Shown here piece by piece: positions 50,286 through 58,864 of a DNA stretch of 64,000 nt (its first letter is position 1; the number at the start of each line of letters is the position of its first letter). Made by a program: the position numbers and the translations under genes. Where the stretch lies: positions 8,558 through 72,557 of the forward strand of contig JBEPYU010000004.1 in assembly GCA_041641215.1 (NCBI GenBank). Direction: 5' to 3'. The notes under the pieces were generated by a model. It was not told the DNA's origin, did not search any database, and was given only the letters and a program-made list of their open reading frames with translations. The DNA comes from Thermus sp041641215 (lineage in GTDB: Bacteria; Deinococcota; Deinococci; Deinococcales; Thermaceae).

Positions 50286-51716
50286 GTGCGCTGGGAGAAA
50301 ATCGGCCCCAACACCTACCGCATCCCCAAAGAGGGCAAAATGCGGGTGGATGCGGTGTTTTTCGCCTCAGAGGCCATCCTAAAGGACCTCGAGGCGGAGG
50401 ACTACGCTTCCCTAAAGCAGCTCGTGAACGTGGCCACCCTGCCCGGCATCGTAGGGCCCGCCTTGGCCATGCCCGACATCCACTGGGGCTACGGTTTTCC
50501 CATCGGGGGGGTAGCGGCCTTTGACCCGGAGGAGGGGGGAGTGGTAAGCCCCGGGGGTGTGGGGTTCGACATCAACTGTGGGGTCCGCCTTCTCGCCTCA
50601 AGCCTCACCCTCAAGGACCTCGAGCCCAGGAAGGAGGCCCTGGCCAACGCCCTCTACCGCCTCATCCCCTCAGGGGTGGGCAGCGAACGCAAGGACGTGC
50701 GCTTTACCAAGCGGGAACTCCAGGCCATCCTTGCAGAAGGGGCCCAAGGGGTGGTGGGGCGGGGCTTTGGGGAGGAAGAGGATCTGGCCTTCATCGAGTC
50801 GGGGGGGAGGCTGCCCTGGGCCAACCCCGACCGGGTCTCAGAAAGGGCCTTCGAGCGGGGAGCCCCCCAGATCGGCACCCTAGGGAGCGGGAACCACTTC
50901 CTCGAGGTCCAGTATGTGGACGCGATCTACGACGAAAGGGCCGCCCAGGCCTTCGGCCTCTTCCAGGGCCAGATCACCGTCCTCATCCATACGGGTAGCC
51001 GCGGCCTAGGGCACCAGGTCTGCCAGGACTACGTGGAGCTTTTCCTAAGGGCAGCTCCCCGCTACGGCATCGAGCTCGTGGACAAACAGCTCGCCGCCGC
51101 TCCCATCCAAAGCCCCGAGGGCCAGGCCTACCTCGAGGCCATGGCCGCTGCGGCCAACTTCGCCTTCGCCAACCGTCAGCTCATCACCCACTTCGTGCGG
51201 GAGGCCTTTGAAGGGGTGGGCTTCCCCCCTCGGGCCCATGGGCTACGGGTCCTTTACGACCTGGCCCACAACAACGCCAAGTTCGAAACCCATAGGGGCC
51301 GGAGGGTCCTGGTCCACCGCAAGGGGGCTACCCGGGCCTTCGGCCCCCACCACCCCGAGATCCCCGAGGCCTACCGCCCCGTGGGGCAACCCGTCCTGGT
51401 CCCCGGGGACATGGGCCGTTACTCCTATGTCCTGGTGGGGACGGAAAAGGCCATGGACCTCACCTTCGGCTCGAGCTGCCACGGGGCAGGGAGGAAGATG
51501 AGCCGGCACCAGGCCAAAAAGGTGGCCCGCACCCGGAACCTGGTAGAGGAACTCCGGAAAGAGGGCATCCTGGTCCGGGCAGCCACCCGGGCCACGGTGG
51601 AGGAGGAGATCCCTGAGGCCTACAAGGACGTGGCCCTGGTGGTGGAGGCCGTAGAGGGGGCAGGCATCGGCCAAAAGGTGGCCCGGCTAAGGCCCCTCAT
51701 CGTGGTCAAGGGCTAA
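50286..51716 (+). CDS. rtcB: tRNA-splicing ligase RtcB
   Basis: Joins 2',3'-cyclic phosphate and 5'-OH RNA ends using GTP and Mn. 476 residues: MPDIHWGYGFPIGGVAAFDP, GGVGFDINCGVRLL with catalytic-site Asp and Cys, GSGNHFLEVQ, HTGSRGLGHQV, and the guanylylated His in CHGAGRKMSR. No intein. No archease gene is adjacent in the window. GTG 50286 follows GGAGG. Confidence 0.96.
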   Translation: MRWEKIGPNTYRIPKEGKMRVDAVFFASEAILKDLEAEDYASLKQLVNVATLPGIVGPALAMPDIHWGYGFPIGGVAAFDPEEGGVVSPGGVGFDINCGVRLLASSLTLKDLEPRKEALANALYRLIPSGVGSERKDVRFTKRELQAILAEGAQGVVGRGFGEEEDLAFIESGGRLPWANPDRVSERAFERGAPQIGTLGSGNHFLEVQYVDAIYDERAAQAFGLFQGQITVLIHTGSRGLGHQVCQDYVELFLRAAPRYGIELVDKQLAAAPIQSPEGQAYLEAMAAAANFAFANRQLITHFVREAFEGVGFPPRAHGLRVLYDLAHNNAKFETHRGRRVLVHRKGATRAFGPHHPEIPEAYRPVGQPVLVPGDMGRYSYVLVGTEKAMDLTFGSSCHGAGRKMSRHQAKKVARTRNLVEELRKEGILVRAATRATVEEEIPEAYKDVALVVEAVEGAGIGQKVARLRPLIVVKG

Positions 51717-51750
51717 GCCCTTTCTCACCCTCCCTTGGTTCCATGAGGGG

Positions 51751-53199
51751 ATGAGGGCGTGGGGCTTCCTCCTCCTTTGGGGGGTGGCCTTGGGCCAGGC
51801 CCTCCCTGCGGAACGCCTGGGCCTCACCTTTAGGGAGGAGGGGGGAGCCTGGGTGTACCAAGGACCTGGGCTAGAGCTCGTCTACGTCCCAGGGAGGGGC
51901 TGGGTGGGGTTGGAAGACCCCGGCCTACCCCCGCCCGAGGGGCCCCGCCTGCCCCTCGAGGTCCTCCGGGCCCTCGGCTACTTCCAGGTGCCCGAGGCCG
52001 GGGTCCGCTATGGGGAAAAGCCTCGGGGAGTGCGGATCGTGCTGGACCTAAGGGAGGAGGCCCCCACGGCCCCTTCGGAAGGGCGTGCCTTAGGGACCCT
52101 CCGCCTTACCCTCCCCTACCTGGCCCCAGGCCTCCTCAGCCCTCCCCTACCCCTTGGGGTGAGGTTCCTCCCCCAGGGCACGGAGGTCACCCTGGAGGCC
52201 AGGGGCCGCCTCCTCGCCTACCGCCTCTTTCCCCTAAAAGACCCCCCCCGGCTCGTCCTGGACCTCTACCTTCTGGAACCGGAAAAGGAGGAGGCCTTGG
52301 CCCCGGGGATCCGCTACCGCGAGGTCTGGGGCTTCGCCCCAGAACCCTTACGGCTTTACCTGGTGGAGGCCCAAAGGGGAAGGCTCCAACCCGTGGGGCG
52401 CCCCCTAAGCCGGGCCCTGCCCAAGGACCTGGCCCCCGGGGCCCTCGCGGTCCTGAACGGGGGGTATTTTGACCCCAAAACGGGCACCCCCCTAGGCCTT
52501 TGGGTGGAGGACGGGGTCACCCTCTCCTACCCCTTGGGCCGGGTGGCCCTCCTTTGGAACGAGTGGGACTTCTTCCTGGGAAAACCCCGCTTCGAGGCGG
52601 TGGTCAAGGGACCCCAAGGGCAGGAGGTCCGGGTGGGCCTGAACGCCTCCTTGGCCCGCTACACCGCCCACACCCTTCCTGGCCCCGTGGGGCGCCCTGG
52701 GGAGGAGGTGGCCCTGGTACAAGGGGACCGGGTGGTGGACCTAAGGCCCGCCCCCCTGGAGCTTCCCCCGGGGGCCTGGGCCTTGGCCTTCCCCAGGGGT
52801 TCCCCTCCTTTCCCCTTGGGGGTGGGGGACCGGCTGAGCCTCTATGGGCGCCTGGACCCCCCGTTCCGCTACGCCCTAGAGGCGGGGCCCCTTTTGGTGA
52901 AGGAAGGGGCCTATGCCTTTGACCCCTCCCAGGAGAACTTTCAAGACCCCAGGCCCCTAAGGGCCGTGGCCCCCCAGGCCGCGGTGGCCTGGGACCGGGG
53001 GGGGACCCTTTGGCTGGTGGTCTCCGAGCCCACCACCCCTGGGGCCCTGGCCCGGGCCCTCCTGGGCCTTGGGGCCTGGAACGCCCTCAGGATGGACGGG
53101 GGAGGCTCGGCCCAGCTTTGGGTCAAAGGGGTCCTCAAGAACCCCTATAGCGGCCCTCCACGGCCTGTGGTCAACGCCCTAGCCCTCTACGCCCCCTAG
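51751..53199 (+). CDS. secreted phosphodiester glycosidase (NAGPA domain) protein
   Basis: 482 residues: signal peptide (WGFLLLWGVALGQA), an N-terminal beta-rich region similar to copper-amine-oxidase-like/AMIN segments (LEVLRALGYFQVPEAGVRYG, VRIVLDLREEAP), then the NAGPA/DUF2233 domain (LAVLNGGYFDPKTGTPLGLWV, RYALEAGPLLVKEG, ALRMDGGGSAQLWVKG). The family removes GlcNAc-1-phosphate or related phosphodiesters from envelope polymers; substrate here unknown. Confidence 0.85.
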   Translation: MRAWGFLLLWGVALGQALPAERLGLTFREEGGAWVYQGPGLELVYVPGRGWVGLEDPGLPPPEGPRLPLEVLRALGYFQVPEAGVRYGEKPRGVRIVLDLREEAPTAPSEGRALGTLRLTLPYLAPGLLSPPLPLGVRFLPQGTEVTLEARGRLLAYRLFPLKDPPRLVLDLYLLEPEKEEALAPGIRYREVWGFAPEPLRLYLVEAQRGRLQPVGRPLSRALPKDLAPGALAVLNGGYFDPKTGTPLGLWVEDGVTLSYPLGRVALLWNEWDFFLGKPRFEAVVKGPQGQEVRVGLNASLARYTAHTLPGPVGRPGEEVALVQGDRVVDLRPAPLELPPGAWALAFPRGSPPFPLGVGDRLSLYGRLDPPFRYALEAGPLLVKEGAYAFDPSQENFQDPRPLRAVAPQAAVAWDRGGTLWLVVSEPTTPGALARALLGLGAWNALRMDGGGSAQLWVKGVLKNPYSGPPRPVVNALALYAP

Positions 53200-53215
53200 T
53201 CCCCATAATGGCCCT

Positions 53216-54079
53216 ATGGGCCCCGGCTTCCATCTGGCCTATGCCCAGCGACTCGCCTGGCGGGCCCGCCTCCTCTTGGCCCTAGCCACGGCCCTCCTCG
53301 GCCTCCTCCTACCCCCCTTGGCCCGCCTTTCCCCCCTTTGGCTCCTCCTTCCCGCTAGGCTCTGGGAGGGGCAGGCCCTTAGGGTCATCGCCCGGGTAAG
53401 CCTGGCCTACCCCACGGCCTTGGCCTATGGGGAGGCCCGGCTTTGGGAGGCGGCCCGCAAGGTGGAGATCCCCCTCCCCCCCTTTCCCCTAAGCCTCCTT
53501 CTCCTTTACCTCCTGGTCCTCCTCTTGGCCTTGGCCCTCCCCCTTAAGGCGGGAACGAGCCCCCTCTTCCCGCCCCAAGCCCCCTCCCTGGGAAGCCCAA
53601 CGCTGGGGGAAAGCCCAGGAGGGGAGGCCCCAAACCCCACTCCCCAAGGGGAAGTGGGCAAGGGGGAGGAGGGCACCCCCCAAGAGGAGGGAAGCCCAGG
53701 TACTGGTCCTGTGGAGGAGCCCAAGGACCAGGGGCCTGGGGAAGGGCAAGGGGACCCCGAGGGGCTAAGGGGCGAAGGGACAGGGGAAGGGGACCCAAGC
53801 CCAGGGGCCCAAGGAGGCCCGCCCTCCCCTAGGCCCGGGACCGGGGAGGGGGAACCCCACCTGGAGGAGCCCCAGGAGGTGGCGGTTAGGCCCCAAGGGG
53901 AGGCCCAAGGGCTCTTGGAGGGAGGGGGGGAGGGAGGGAAGGCCCTTCCCAGCCCTTGGCCCGAGGGCCGCCCCCCGGAAAGGGTGGTGCGGGGGGCCGA
54001 GGTCTACCTCGAGCGCACCCCCCTCCCGGAGGAAGCCCGGGAGCTCATCCGGCGGTATTTCCGCGGAGAAGGCCCTTAA
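53216..54079 (+). CDS. membrane protein with Gly/Pro/Glu-rich disordered region
   Basis: 287 residues. Residues 1-120 hold two or three hydrophobic segments (LLLALATALLGLLLPPLARL, LLLLYLLVLLLALALPL). Residues about 125-250 are almost entirely Gly, Pro, Glu, Ser and Gln in short loose repeats (GEG, GEGxP), likely disordered. A folded C-terminus ends in RVVRGAEVYLERTPLPEE. I do not recognise it. It begins 16 bases after the glycosidase gene, and may act with it at the envelope. Confidence 0.6.
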   Translation: MGPGFHLAYAQRLAWRARLLLALATALLGLLLPPLARLSPLWLLLPARLWEGQALRVIARVSLAYPTALAYGEARLWEAARKVEIPLPPFPLSLLLLYLLVLLLALALPLKAGTSPLFPPQAPSLGSPTLGESPGGEAPNPTPQGEVGKGEEGTPQEEGSPGTGPVEEPKDQGPGEGQGDPEGLRGEGTGEGDPSPGAQGGPPSPRPGTGEGEPHLEEPQEVAVRPQGEAQGLLEGGGEGGKALPSPWPEGRPPERVVRGAEVYLERTPLPEEARELIRRYFRGEGP

Positions 54080-54476
54080 GGACCTCCTCCGCCTCCCCCG
54101 GGGCCACCTGGACCCGTCGGCCTAGAGGAAGGGAGGCCTGGGAGAACTCATGGTGGTGGCCAAAGCGGGCCCCCACCCTCAGGTCCACGTCCTGGAGCAG
54201 GGCGGCCATGAGGGCCGGCTTGTCCCCGCCCTCCATGGCCGCGTAGGGGTTATACCACCCCATGCGGGCCCCAAGCCCGCATGGGGGCCCCGGTAGAAAG
54301 TCCCCGTGGAGTTTTTTGGAACCTAGAAGCGCAAGAACCAGAAGTAAAGGGTATTAGGGGCGGACCTCGAGGAGGCGGAAGGCCTCCCCCTCCACCTCGT
54401 AGATGGCAAAGCTCGGGGCATGGCCGAAGGGCCCCGGATACACCTTTTTCCCATCCTTGGCTAGGGCTACCCTCAC
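54045..54476 (-). pseudogene. NifX/NafY-like (dinitrogenase Fe-Mo cofactor domain) gene split by R8
   Basis: The first part (GTG 54476, VRVALAKDGKKVYPGPFGH and APSFAIYEVEG) ends LLEVRP at a stop created at the border of repeat R8. Past R8 the protein resumes as NPYAAMEGGDKPALMAALLQ and ends RVQVAPGEAEEVLKGLLRG. Rejoined it has the size and plan of TM1290-like proteins: N-terminal strand, FGxAPxFA, xNP, then the C-terminal EEV helix. GTG overlaps the moaC stop, so it was the second gene of a moaC operon. The junction is out of frame by one or two bases even after excision. Confidence 0.72.
54252..54354 (-). repeat. repeat element R8
   Basis: Full-length 103-bp inverted copy: ATACCACCCCATGCGGGC ... 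CCGGTAGAAAGTCCCCGTGG ... AAAGGGTAT. Flanked by T on both sides (54251, 54355). Interrupts the NifX-like gene. Confidence 0.88.
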
Positions 54477-54943
54477 CCTTCCCTCCGCCAGGGGCCGCTT
54501 TGGCCCCCGGTCTTTTCCAGAAGCTGGATTCTGGAGATCACCAAGCCCTTGGAGGCGGCCTTCAGCATGTCGTAGAGGGTCAAGGCGGCTATGGCGCAGG
54601 CGGTAAGGGCCTCCATCTCCACCCCGGTTTCGGCCTTGGTGCGAACCGTGGCCTGGATCCGCACCCGGCCTTCCAGGAGCTCGGCCCGCACCTCCACCCC
54701 GCTCAAGGGCAAGGGATGGCAGAGGGGGATGAGGTCCGGGGTGCGCTTGGCCCCCATGATCCCCGCAAGCTCCGCCACCCGCAAGGGGTCTCCCTTCCCC
54801 ACCCCCCCGGCCTCGAGGGCCCTCAGGGCCTCCTCCGGAAGCTCCACGTAGGCCTCGGCGATGGCCGTGCGAAGGGTGGCCTCCTTGTGGGTCACGTCCA
54901 CCATCTGGGGACGGCCTTCCTCGTCCAGGTGGGTAAGGCTCAT
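54473..54943 (-). CDS. moaC: cyclic pyranopterin monophosphate synthase
   Basis: Second step of molybdenum cofactor synthesis. 156 residues: MVDVTHKEATLRTAIAEA, AGIMGAKRTPDLIPLCHPLPL, and KAETGVEMEALTACAIAALTLYDMLKA (each cut short here), full length. It lies five bases downstream of ispF on the same strand and overlaps the split NifX-like gene. Confidence 0.96.
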   Translation of the reverse strand: MSLTHLDEEGRPQMVDVTHKEATLRTAIAEAYVELPEEALRALEAGGVGKGDPLRVAELAGIMGAKRTPDLIPLCHPLPLSGVEVRAELLEGRVRIQATVRTKAETGVEMEALTACAIAALTLYDMLKAASKGLVISRIQLLEKTGGQSGPWRREG

Positions 54944-54948
54944 GCCCC

Positions 54949-55407
54949 CTAGTCTACCAGGAGGACCACCGCCCGGGCCTGGATGTGGCCTGGGGCCAGG
55001 CCCTCGGAGGTCTTGAAGGTAAGGCCTACCCGGTCCAGGGGCAGGTCCAAAAGGCGGGCCAGGTTCCCCACCAGGGCCTCCCGGTAGGGGCCGAGCTTGG
55101 GCCGGTCTAGGACCACCACCAGGCTCACCTGGTGTAGCCTCCCCCCCCGGGCCCCCACCAAGCGGAGGGCCTCCTTCAGGAACACCTCGCTCCTTACCCC
55201 CCGCCAGCGGGGATCGGTATCGGGGAAAAGGAGGCCGATATCCCCGAGGGCATAGGCGGAAAGGAGGGCGTCCGTCAGGGCGTGAAGGGCCACATCCCCG
55301 TCGGAATGGGCCTTGGGGCCTAGGGGGCTAGGGAGGGCGAGGCCGCAGAGGAAAAGGGGCCTTCCCTCCTCAAGGGGGTGGCTATCCTCCCCGTAGCCAA
55401 GGCGCAT
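54949..55407 (-). CDS. ispF: 2-C-methyl-D-erythritol 2,4-cyclodiphosphate synthase
   Basis: Non-mevalonate isoprenoid pathway. 152 residues with GYGEDSHPL (zinc Asp/His), KAHSDGDVALHALTDALLSA, DIGLLFPDTDPRWRG and TFKTSEGL. Normal length. It is divergent from the HD-domain gene across 16 bases. Confidence 0.95.
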   Translation of the reverse strand: MRLGYGEDSHPLEEGRPLFLCGLALPSPLGPKAHSDGDVALHALTDALLSAYALGDIGLLFPDTDPRWRGVRSEVFLKEALRLVGARGGRLHQVSLVVVLDRPKLGPYREALVGNLARLLDLPLDRVGLTFKTSEGLAPGHIQARAVVLLVD

Positions 55408-55423
55408 GGGTATACTTTAGGCC

Positions 55424-55981
55424 ATGCCCCGCTTCGAGGAAGCCCTAGTCCTCATGGAGGCTTGGACGGAAAGCCCTTCCCTAAGGCGGCACATGCGGGC
55501 GGTGGAGGTGGCCATGCGGGCCTACGCCCGCCGCTTCGGGGAGGACGAGGAGCTTTGGGCCATCACGGGGGTCCTCCACGACATGGACTACGAGAAGTAC
55601 CCCGAGGCCCACCCCTACAAGGGGGTGGAGGCCCTAAGGGCCCTGGGCTACCCGGAGGAGATCCTTGAGGCCATCCTGGCCCACGCAAGCCGCACCGGGG
55701 TTCCCCGAAGGACCCTCATGGCCAAGGCCCTCTTCGCGGTGGACGAGCTCACGGGGCTCATTGCGGCTGCGGTCTACGTGAGGCCCGACCGCTCCATCCT
55801 GGGCCTCGAGCTTCCGAGCCTCAAGAAAAAGTTCAAGGATAAGGCCTTCGCCAAGGGGGTCAACCGGGAGGAGATCCGGCTTGGGGCGGAGGAACTGGGC
55901 CTGAGCCTGGACGAGCACCTGGGGTTTGTCCTCGAGGCCATGAAGGCCGAGGCCAAGCTTTTGGGCCTAGGGGGGGCCTAG
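55424..55981 (+). CDS. HD-domain hydrolase
   Basis: 185 residues with HD metal motifs: SLRRHMRAVEVAMRAYARRFG, TGVLHDMDYEKYP, and ILAHASRTGVPRRTL; DELTGLIAA closes the domain. Similar to small HDIG phosphohydrolases. ATG 55424 follows TATACT by eight bases, so the mRNA is nearly leaderless. Confidence 0.88.
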   Translation: MPRFEEALVLMEAWTESPSLRRHMRAVEVAMRAYARRFGEDEELWAITGVLHDMDYEKYPEAHPYKGVEALRALGYPEEILEAILAHASRTGVPRRTLMAKALFAVDELTGLIAAAVYVRPDRSILGLELPSLKKKFKDKAFAKGVNREEIRLGAEELGLSLDEHLGFVLEAMKAEAKLLGLGGA

Positions 55982-55996
55982 GCTATCCTAAAGGGG

Positions 55997-56314
55997 ATGA
56001 TGCCCGACCTCAGCCCCTACCTGGGCCAACTCACCTTCGGAGGGTTGGCGGGGTACGTCACGGGATACGCCCTCAAGAAGGTAGGCCGCCTCTTGGCCCT
56101 GCTCCTTGGGATCTTCTTCCTAGGCCTCCAACTCCTGGCCCAGGCCGGTTACCTGCAGGTGGACTGGACCCGGATCCAAAAGGACGTGGAGCCTTTCCTG
56201 GGCCAAGCCGGGCTACAAAACCTTTGGGAAAGGCTCCTCGGCCTCCTCACCCACAACCTGCCCTTTGGGGCAAGCTTTGTGGGAGGGTTCCTGCTGGGCC
56301 TAAGGGCGGGCTAG
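55997..56314 (+). CDS. FUN14-family small membrane protein
   Basis: 105 residues with the FUN14 pattern of Gly-rich membrane helices: LTFGGLAGYVTGYALKKVGR, LLALLLGIFFLGLQLLAQAGY, a middle amphipathic part (VDWTRIQKDVEPFL) and a last helix with SFVGGFLLGLRAG. Function in bacteria unknown. 15 bases after the HD gene on the same strand. Confidence 0.8.
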   Translation: MMPDLSPYLGQLTFGGLAGYVTGYALKKVGRLLALLLGIFFLGLQLLAQAGYLQVDWTRIQKDVEPFLGQAGLQNLWERLLGLLTHNLPFGASFVGGFLLGLRAG

Positions 56315-56341
56315 CCCTTAGGCCCTAGGATCCCGCAGGGC

Positions 56342-56662
56342 CTACCTCGGGGTCCAGCGGTTCCCGTCCCGGGCCTCGTACTTGGCCATCGCCCGGAGGA
56401 AGGCCCGCTCGAGGTCTAGGCCTTCCCGGTTGGCCAAGGAGATGAGGACGAAAAGGAGGTCCCCAAGCTCCTCCTCCAGGTCCCCCTCCTCCTCCCCCGG
56501 CTTGGGCTTTTTCCCTGCCCTATGGGCCAGGACCCGGGCTACCTCTCCGAGCTCCTCCGCCAGCCGGGCCAGCATGAGGAGGGGGGGAAAATACCCCTCC
56601 TGGAAGCGGCCGATCCACTCGTCCACCCGCCTTTGGGCTTCCCTGAGGGTCAAGGGCTCCAC
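56342..56662 (-). CDS. MazG-like nucleotide pyrophosphohydrolase
   Basis: 106 residues with the MazG-type EExxE...ExxD motif: MLARLAEELGEVARVLAH and DLEEELGDLLFVLISLANREG. Probably hydrolyses (d)NTPs. GTG 56662 has TATTCT upstream and is divergent from mgsA; an ATG further upstream would overlap mgsA coding. Confidence 0.87.
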   Translation of the reverse strand: MEPLTLREAQRRVDEWIGRFQEGYFPPLLMLARLAEELGEVARVLAHRAGKKPKPGEEEGDLEEELGDLLFVLISLANREGLDLERAFLRAMAKYEARDGNRWTPR

Positions 56663-56680
56663 GGGTCTAGAATATCCCTT

Positions 56681-57052
56681 GTGAAAGCCCTGGCCCTCAT
56701 CGCCCACGACGCCAAGAAGGAGGAGATGGTGGCCTTCTGCCAAGCCCACCGGGACCTCCTCGCCCGCTTCCCCCTTCTCGCCACGGGAACCACCGGGCAA
56801 AGGATCGCCGAGGCCACGGGGCTTCCCGTCGAAAGGGTCCTCTCAGGGCCCCTTGGGGGGGATATGCAGATCGGGGCCCGGGTGGCCGAGGGCCAGGTCT
56901 TGGGGGTGATCTTCTTCCAAGATCCCCTCACGGCCAAGCCCCACGAGCCCGACATCCAGGCTCTCATGCGGGTGTGCAACGTCCACGGGGTGCCCCTGGC
57001 CACCAACCCCCAGGCCGCGGAAGCCCTCCTCCATTGGCTTAGCTCCATATAA
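56681..57052 (+). CDS. mgsA: methylglyoxal synthase
   Basis: Makes methylglyoxal from dihydroxyacetone phosphate. 123 residues: KALALIAHDAKKEEMV, LATGTTGQRIAEATGLPVE, LSGPLGGDMQIGARVAEG (catalytic Asp), PHEPDIQALMRVCNVHGVPLATNP (split here). GTG 56681 with TAGAATAT upstream. The amidase follows six bases on. Confidence 0.94.
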   Translation: MKALALIAHDAKKEEMVAFCQAHRDLLARFPLLATGTTGQRIAEATGLPVERVLSGPLGGDMQIGARVAEGQVLGVIFFQDPLTAKPHEPDIQALMRVCNVHGVPLATNPQAAEALLHWLSSI

Positions 57053-57058
57053 TGGGGC

Positions 57059-58375
57059 ATGGACCTCCTCCAGGCCAAAGCCCTTTTGGAGCAAGGAAGG
57101 ATAAGCCCCCTAGAGCTCCTGGAGGAAGCCCTAGGGAAGACCCGAGCCTTTGCCGACCGGAACGCCTTGGCCTATCTGGACGAGGAAAGGGCCCGCCTCG
57201 AGGCCCAAAGGCTCACGGAGGCCTTAAGGCGAGGGGAAGCGAAGGGGCCCCTCCACGGCCTACCCCTCACGGTAAAGGACCTCTTCCCTACCTTGGGGAT
57301 GCCCACCCGGGCGGGGACCAGGGCCCCCCTCCCCCCCCTTCCTGAGGAGGCCCAGGCGGTAGGGCGCCTTAGGGAGGCCGGGGCCCTCCTTTTCGCCAAG
57401 ACGAACATGCAGGAGATCGCCCTAGGGATCACCGGGGAAAACCCTTGGACCGGCCCGGTGCGCAACGCCCTAGACCCTAGCCGCCAGGCCGGTGGCTCAA
57501 GCAGCGGCAGCGCGGTGGCCGTGGCCTTGGGGATCGGCCTAGCCTCCTTGGGCTCGGACACCGGGGGCTCCATCCGCATCCCCGCGGGCTTCAACGGGAT
57601 AGTGGGGTTTAAGCCCTCCTACGGCCGGGTGAGCGCTAAGGGGGCCTTACCCCTTTCCCCCTCCACGGACCACGTGGGCCCCCTCACCCGCACCGTCCGG
57701 GACGCCCACTTCCTCACGGAGATCCTGGCCGGGGAGGATATCCCCCTGGAGGCCTCCCCCAACCCGACCTTTGGGGTTCCCTGGGACTTCCTCGAGGGGC
57801 GGCTTGGGGTGGGGGTGCGCCGGGCCTTTGAGGCCTTCCTAGAGGACCTTCCCCGCCTGCGGGCCGAGGTGCGGCCCGTTTCCCTCCCCTTGCCTGGGGT
57901 CTACGAGACCTACACCCGGCTTGTGCGCTACGAGGCGGCAAGGATCCACGAAAAGGCCCTTCGGGAGGCCAAGGAGGGCTTTTCCGAGGAGGTGCGGGCA
58001 GCCCTCGAGGCAGGGCTAGCCCTCACGGAGAAGGACTACCGGGAGGCGGTGGCCGAAAGGGAGGCCTACCGGCTTAGCCTGGCCAAGGCCCTAAGGGGGG
58101 TGGACGCCCTTCTCCTCCCCGCCCAGCCCCTCCCCGCACCCCCCTTGGGCACCCGGGAGGTGGAGCTGGAATCGGGGACCAAGACCCACCGGGAAGCCTT
58201 CCTCACCCTTACCCTCCCCTTTAGCCTCCTCGGGGTCCCTACCCTAAGCCTCCCCTTTGCCCGGGTGGAGGGGATGCCCATCGGCCTCCAGGTGGTGGGG
58301 CCTTATGGGGAGGACGGGCGGGTCCTAGCCCTAGGGGGGTGGCTAGAGGAGCGGCTAGGCCAGGCGCAGGTATAG
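57059..58375 (+). CDS. amidase-signature enzyme
   Basis: 438 residues with the Lys-Ser-Ser triad segments: PLTVKDLFPTLGMPTRAGT (Lys about 72), GGSSSGSAVAVALG (about 143) and SLGSDTGGSIRIPAGFNG (about 165). GatA is possible, but the short N-terminus and absence of gatB/gatC nearby make a free-standing amidase more likely. Substrate unknown. It converges on a decayed transporter gene, overlapping about 20 bases. Confidence 0.88.
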   Translation: MDLLQAKALLEQGRISPLELLEEALGKTRAFADRNALAYLDEERARLEAQRLTEALRRGEAKGPLHGLPLTVKDLFPTLGMPTRAGTRAPLPPLPEEAQAVGRLREAGALLFAKTNMQEIALGITGENPWTGPVRNALDPSRQAGGSSSGSAVAVALGIGLASLGSDTGGSIRIPAGFNGIVGFKPSYGRVSAKGALPLSPSTDHVGPLTRTVRDAHFLTEILAGEDIPLEASPNPTFGVPWDFLEGRLGVGVRRAFEAFLEDLPRLRAEVRPVSLPLPGVYETYTRLVRYEAARIHEKALREAKEGFSEEVRAALEAGLALTEKDYREAVAEREAYRLSLAKALRGVDALLLPAQPLPAPPLGTREVELESGTKTHREAFLTLTLPFSLLGVPTLSLPFARVEGMPIGLQVVGPYGEDGRVLALGGWLEERLGQAQV

Positions 58376-58860
58376 GGCAGCCAGGGTCACCAAGGTCAGG
58401 GGGAGGCCAAAGCGGAGGTGCTCGAGGAGGGTCACCCCCACCCTCCTCGCCCCCTCGGCCACGCTGGCAAGGAGGAGGTTGCCCGCCAAGGTGGTGCTCC
58501 CCGCAAGGAGGAGGGCCTCGTGGCCGGCGAGCAGAAGGGCCGCGGGCACGTTGGAAACGAGGAGGGAAAGGAGGGCGCTTCCCAGGAGGAGGCCCAAGGG
58601 GGTCCCGGTCCAAAGGAAGGCCTCCCCTAACCCCAGGCGCCTTGCCCCTTCCGTGACCACGAAAAGCCCCGCAAACAGGACGAGGAGCTCAAAGTCCACC
58701 CGGTGGAAGAGGCGTTACGAACGGAGCCTCCGGGTGAAGAGGAGGAGGCTTGCAGCCACCAAGGCCCCCTGGGCTAGGGGATAGCCCATGAGGAAGGCCA
58801 GGAAAAGCCCCGAGGCCACGGCCAACCCCTTCCGAAGGAGGGGACGATCTTATCCTAGGG
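58355..58860 (-). pseudogene. ArsB/NhaD-type transporter, 3' remnant with internal stop
   Basis: The minus-strand frame from about 58840 reads KGLAVASGLFLAFLMGYPLA ... LLLFTRRLRS, then a TAA in frame, then RLFHRVDFELLVLFAGLFVV continuing to 58355. The two parts match consecutive C-terminal segments of ion-transporter superfamily permeases (the ...RVDWELLVLFAGLFVV hallmark; SNVPAALLL; STLAGNLLLASVAE). The N-terminal two thirds are absent: the frame opens only after another TAA. So it is a truncated gene with a nonsense codon; a small product from 58699 is possible. Confidence 0.75.
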
Positions 58861-58864
58861 CCGG

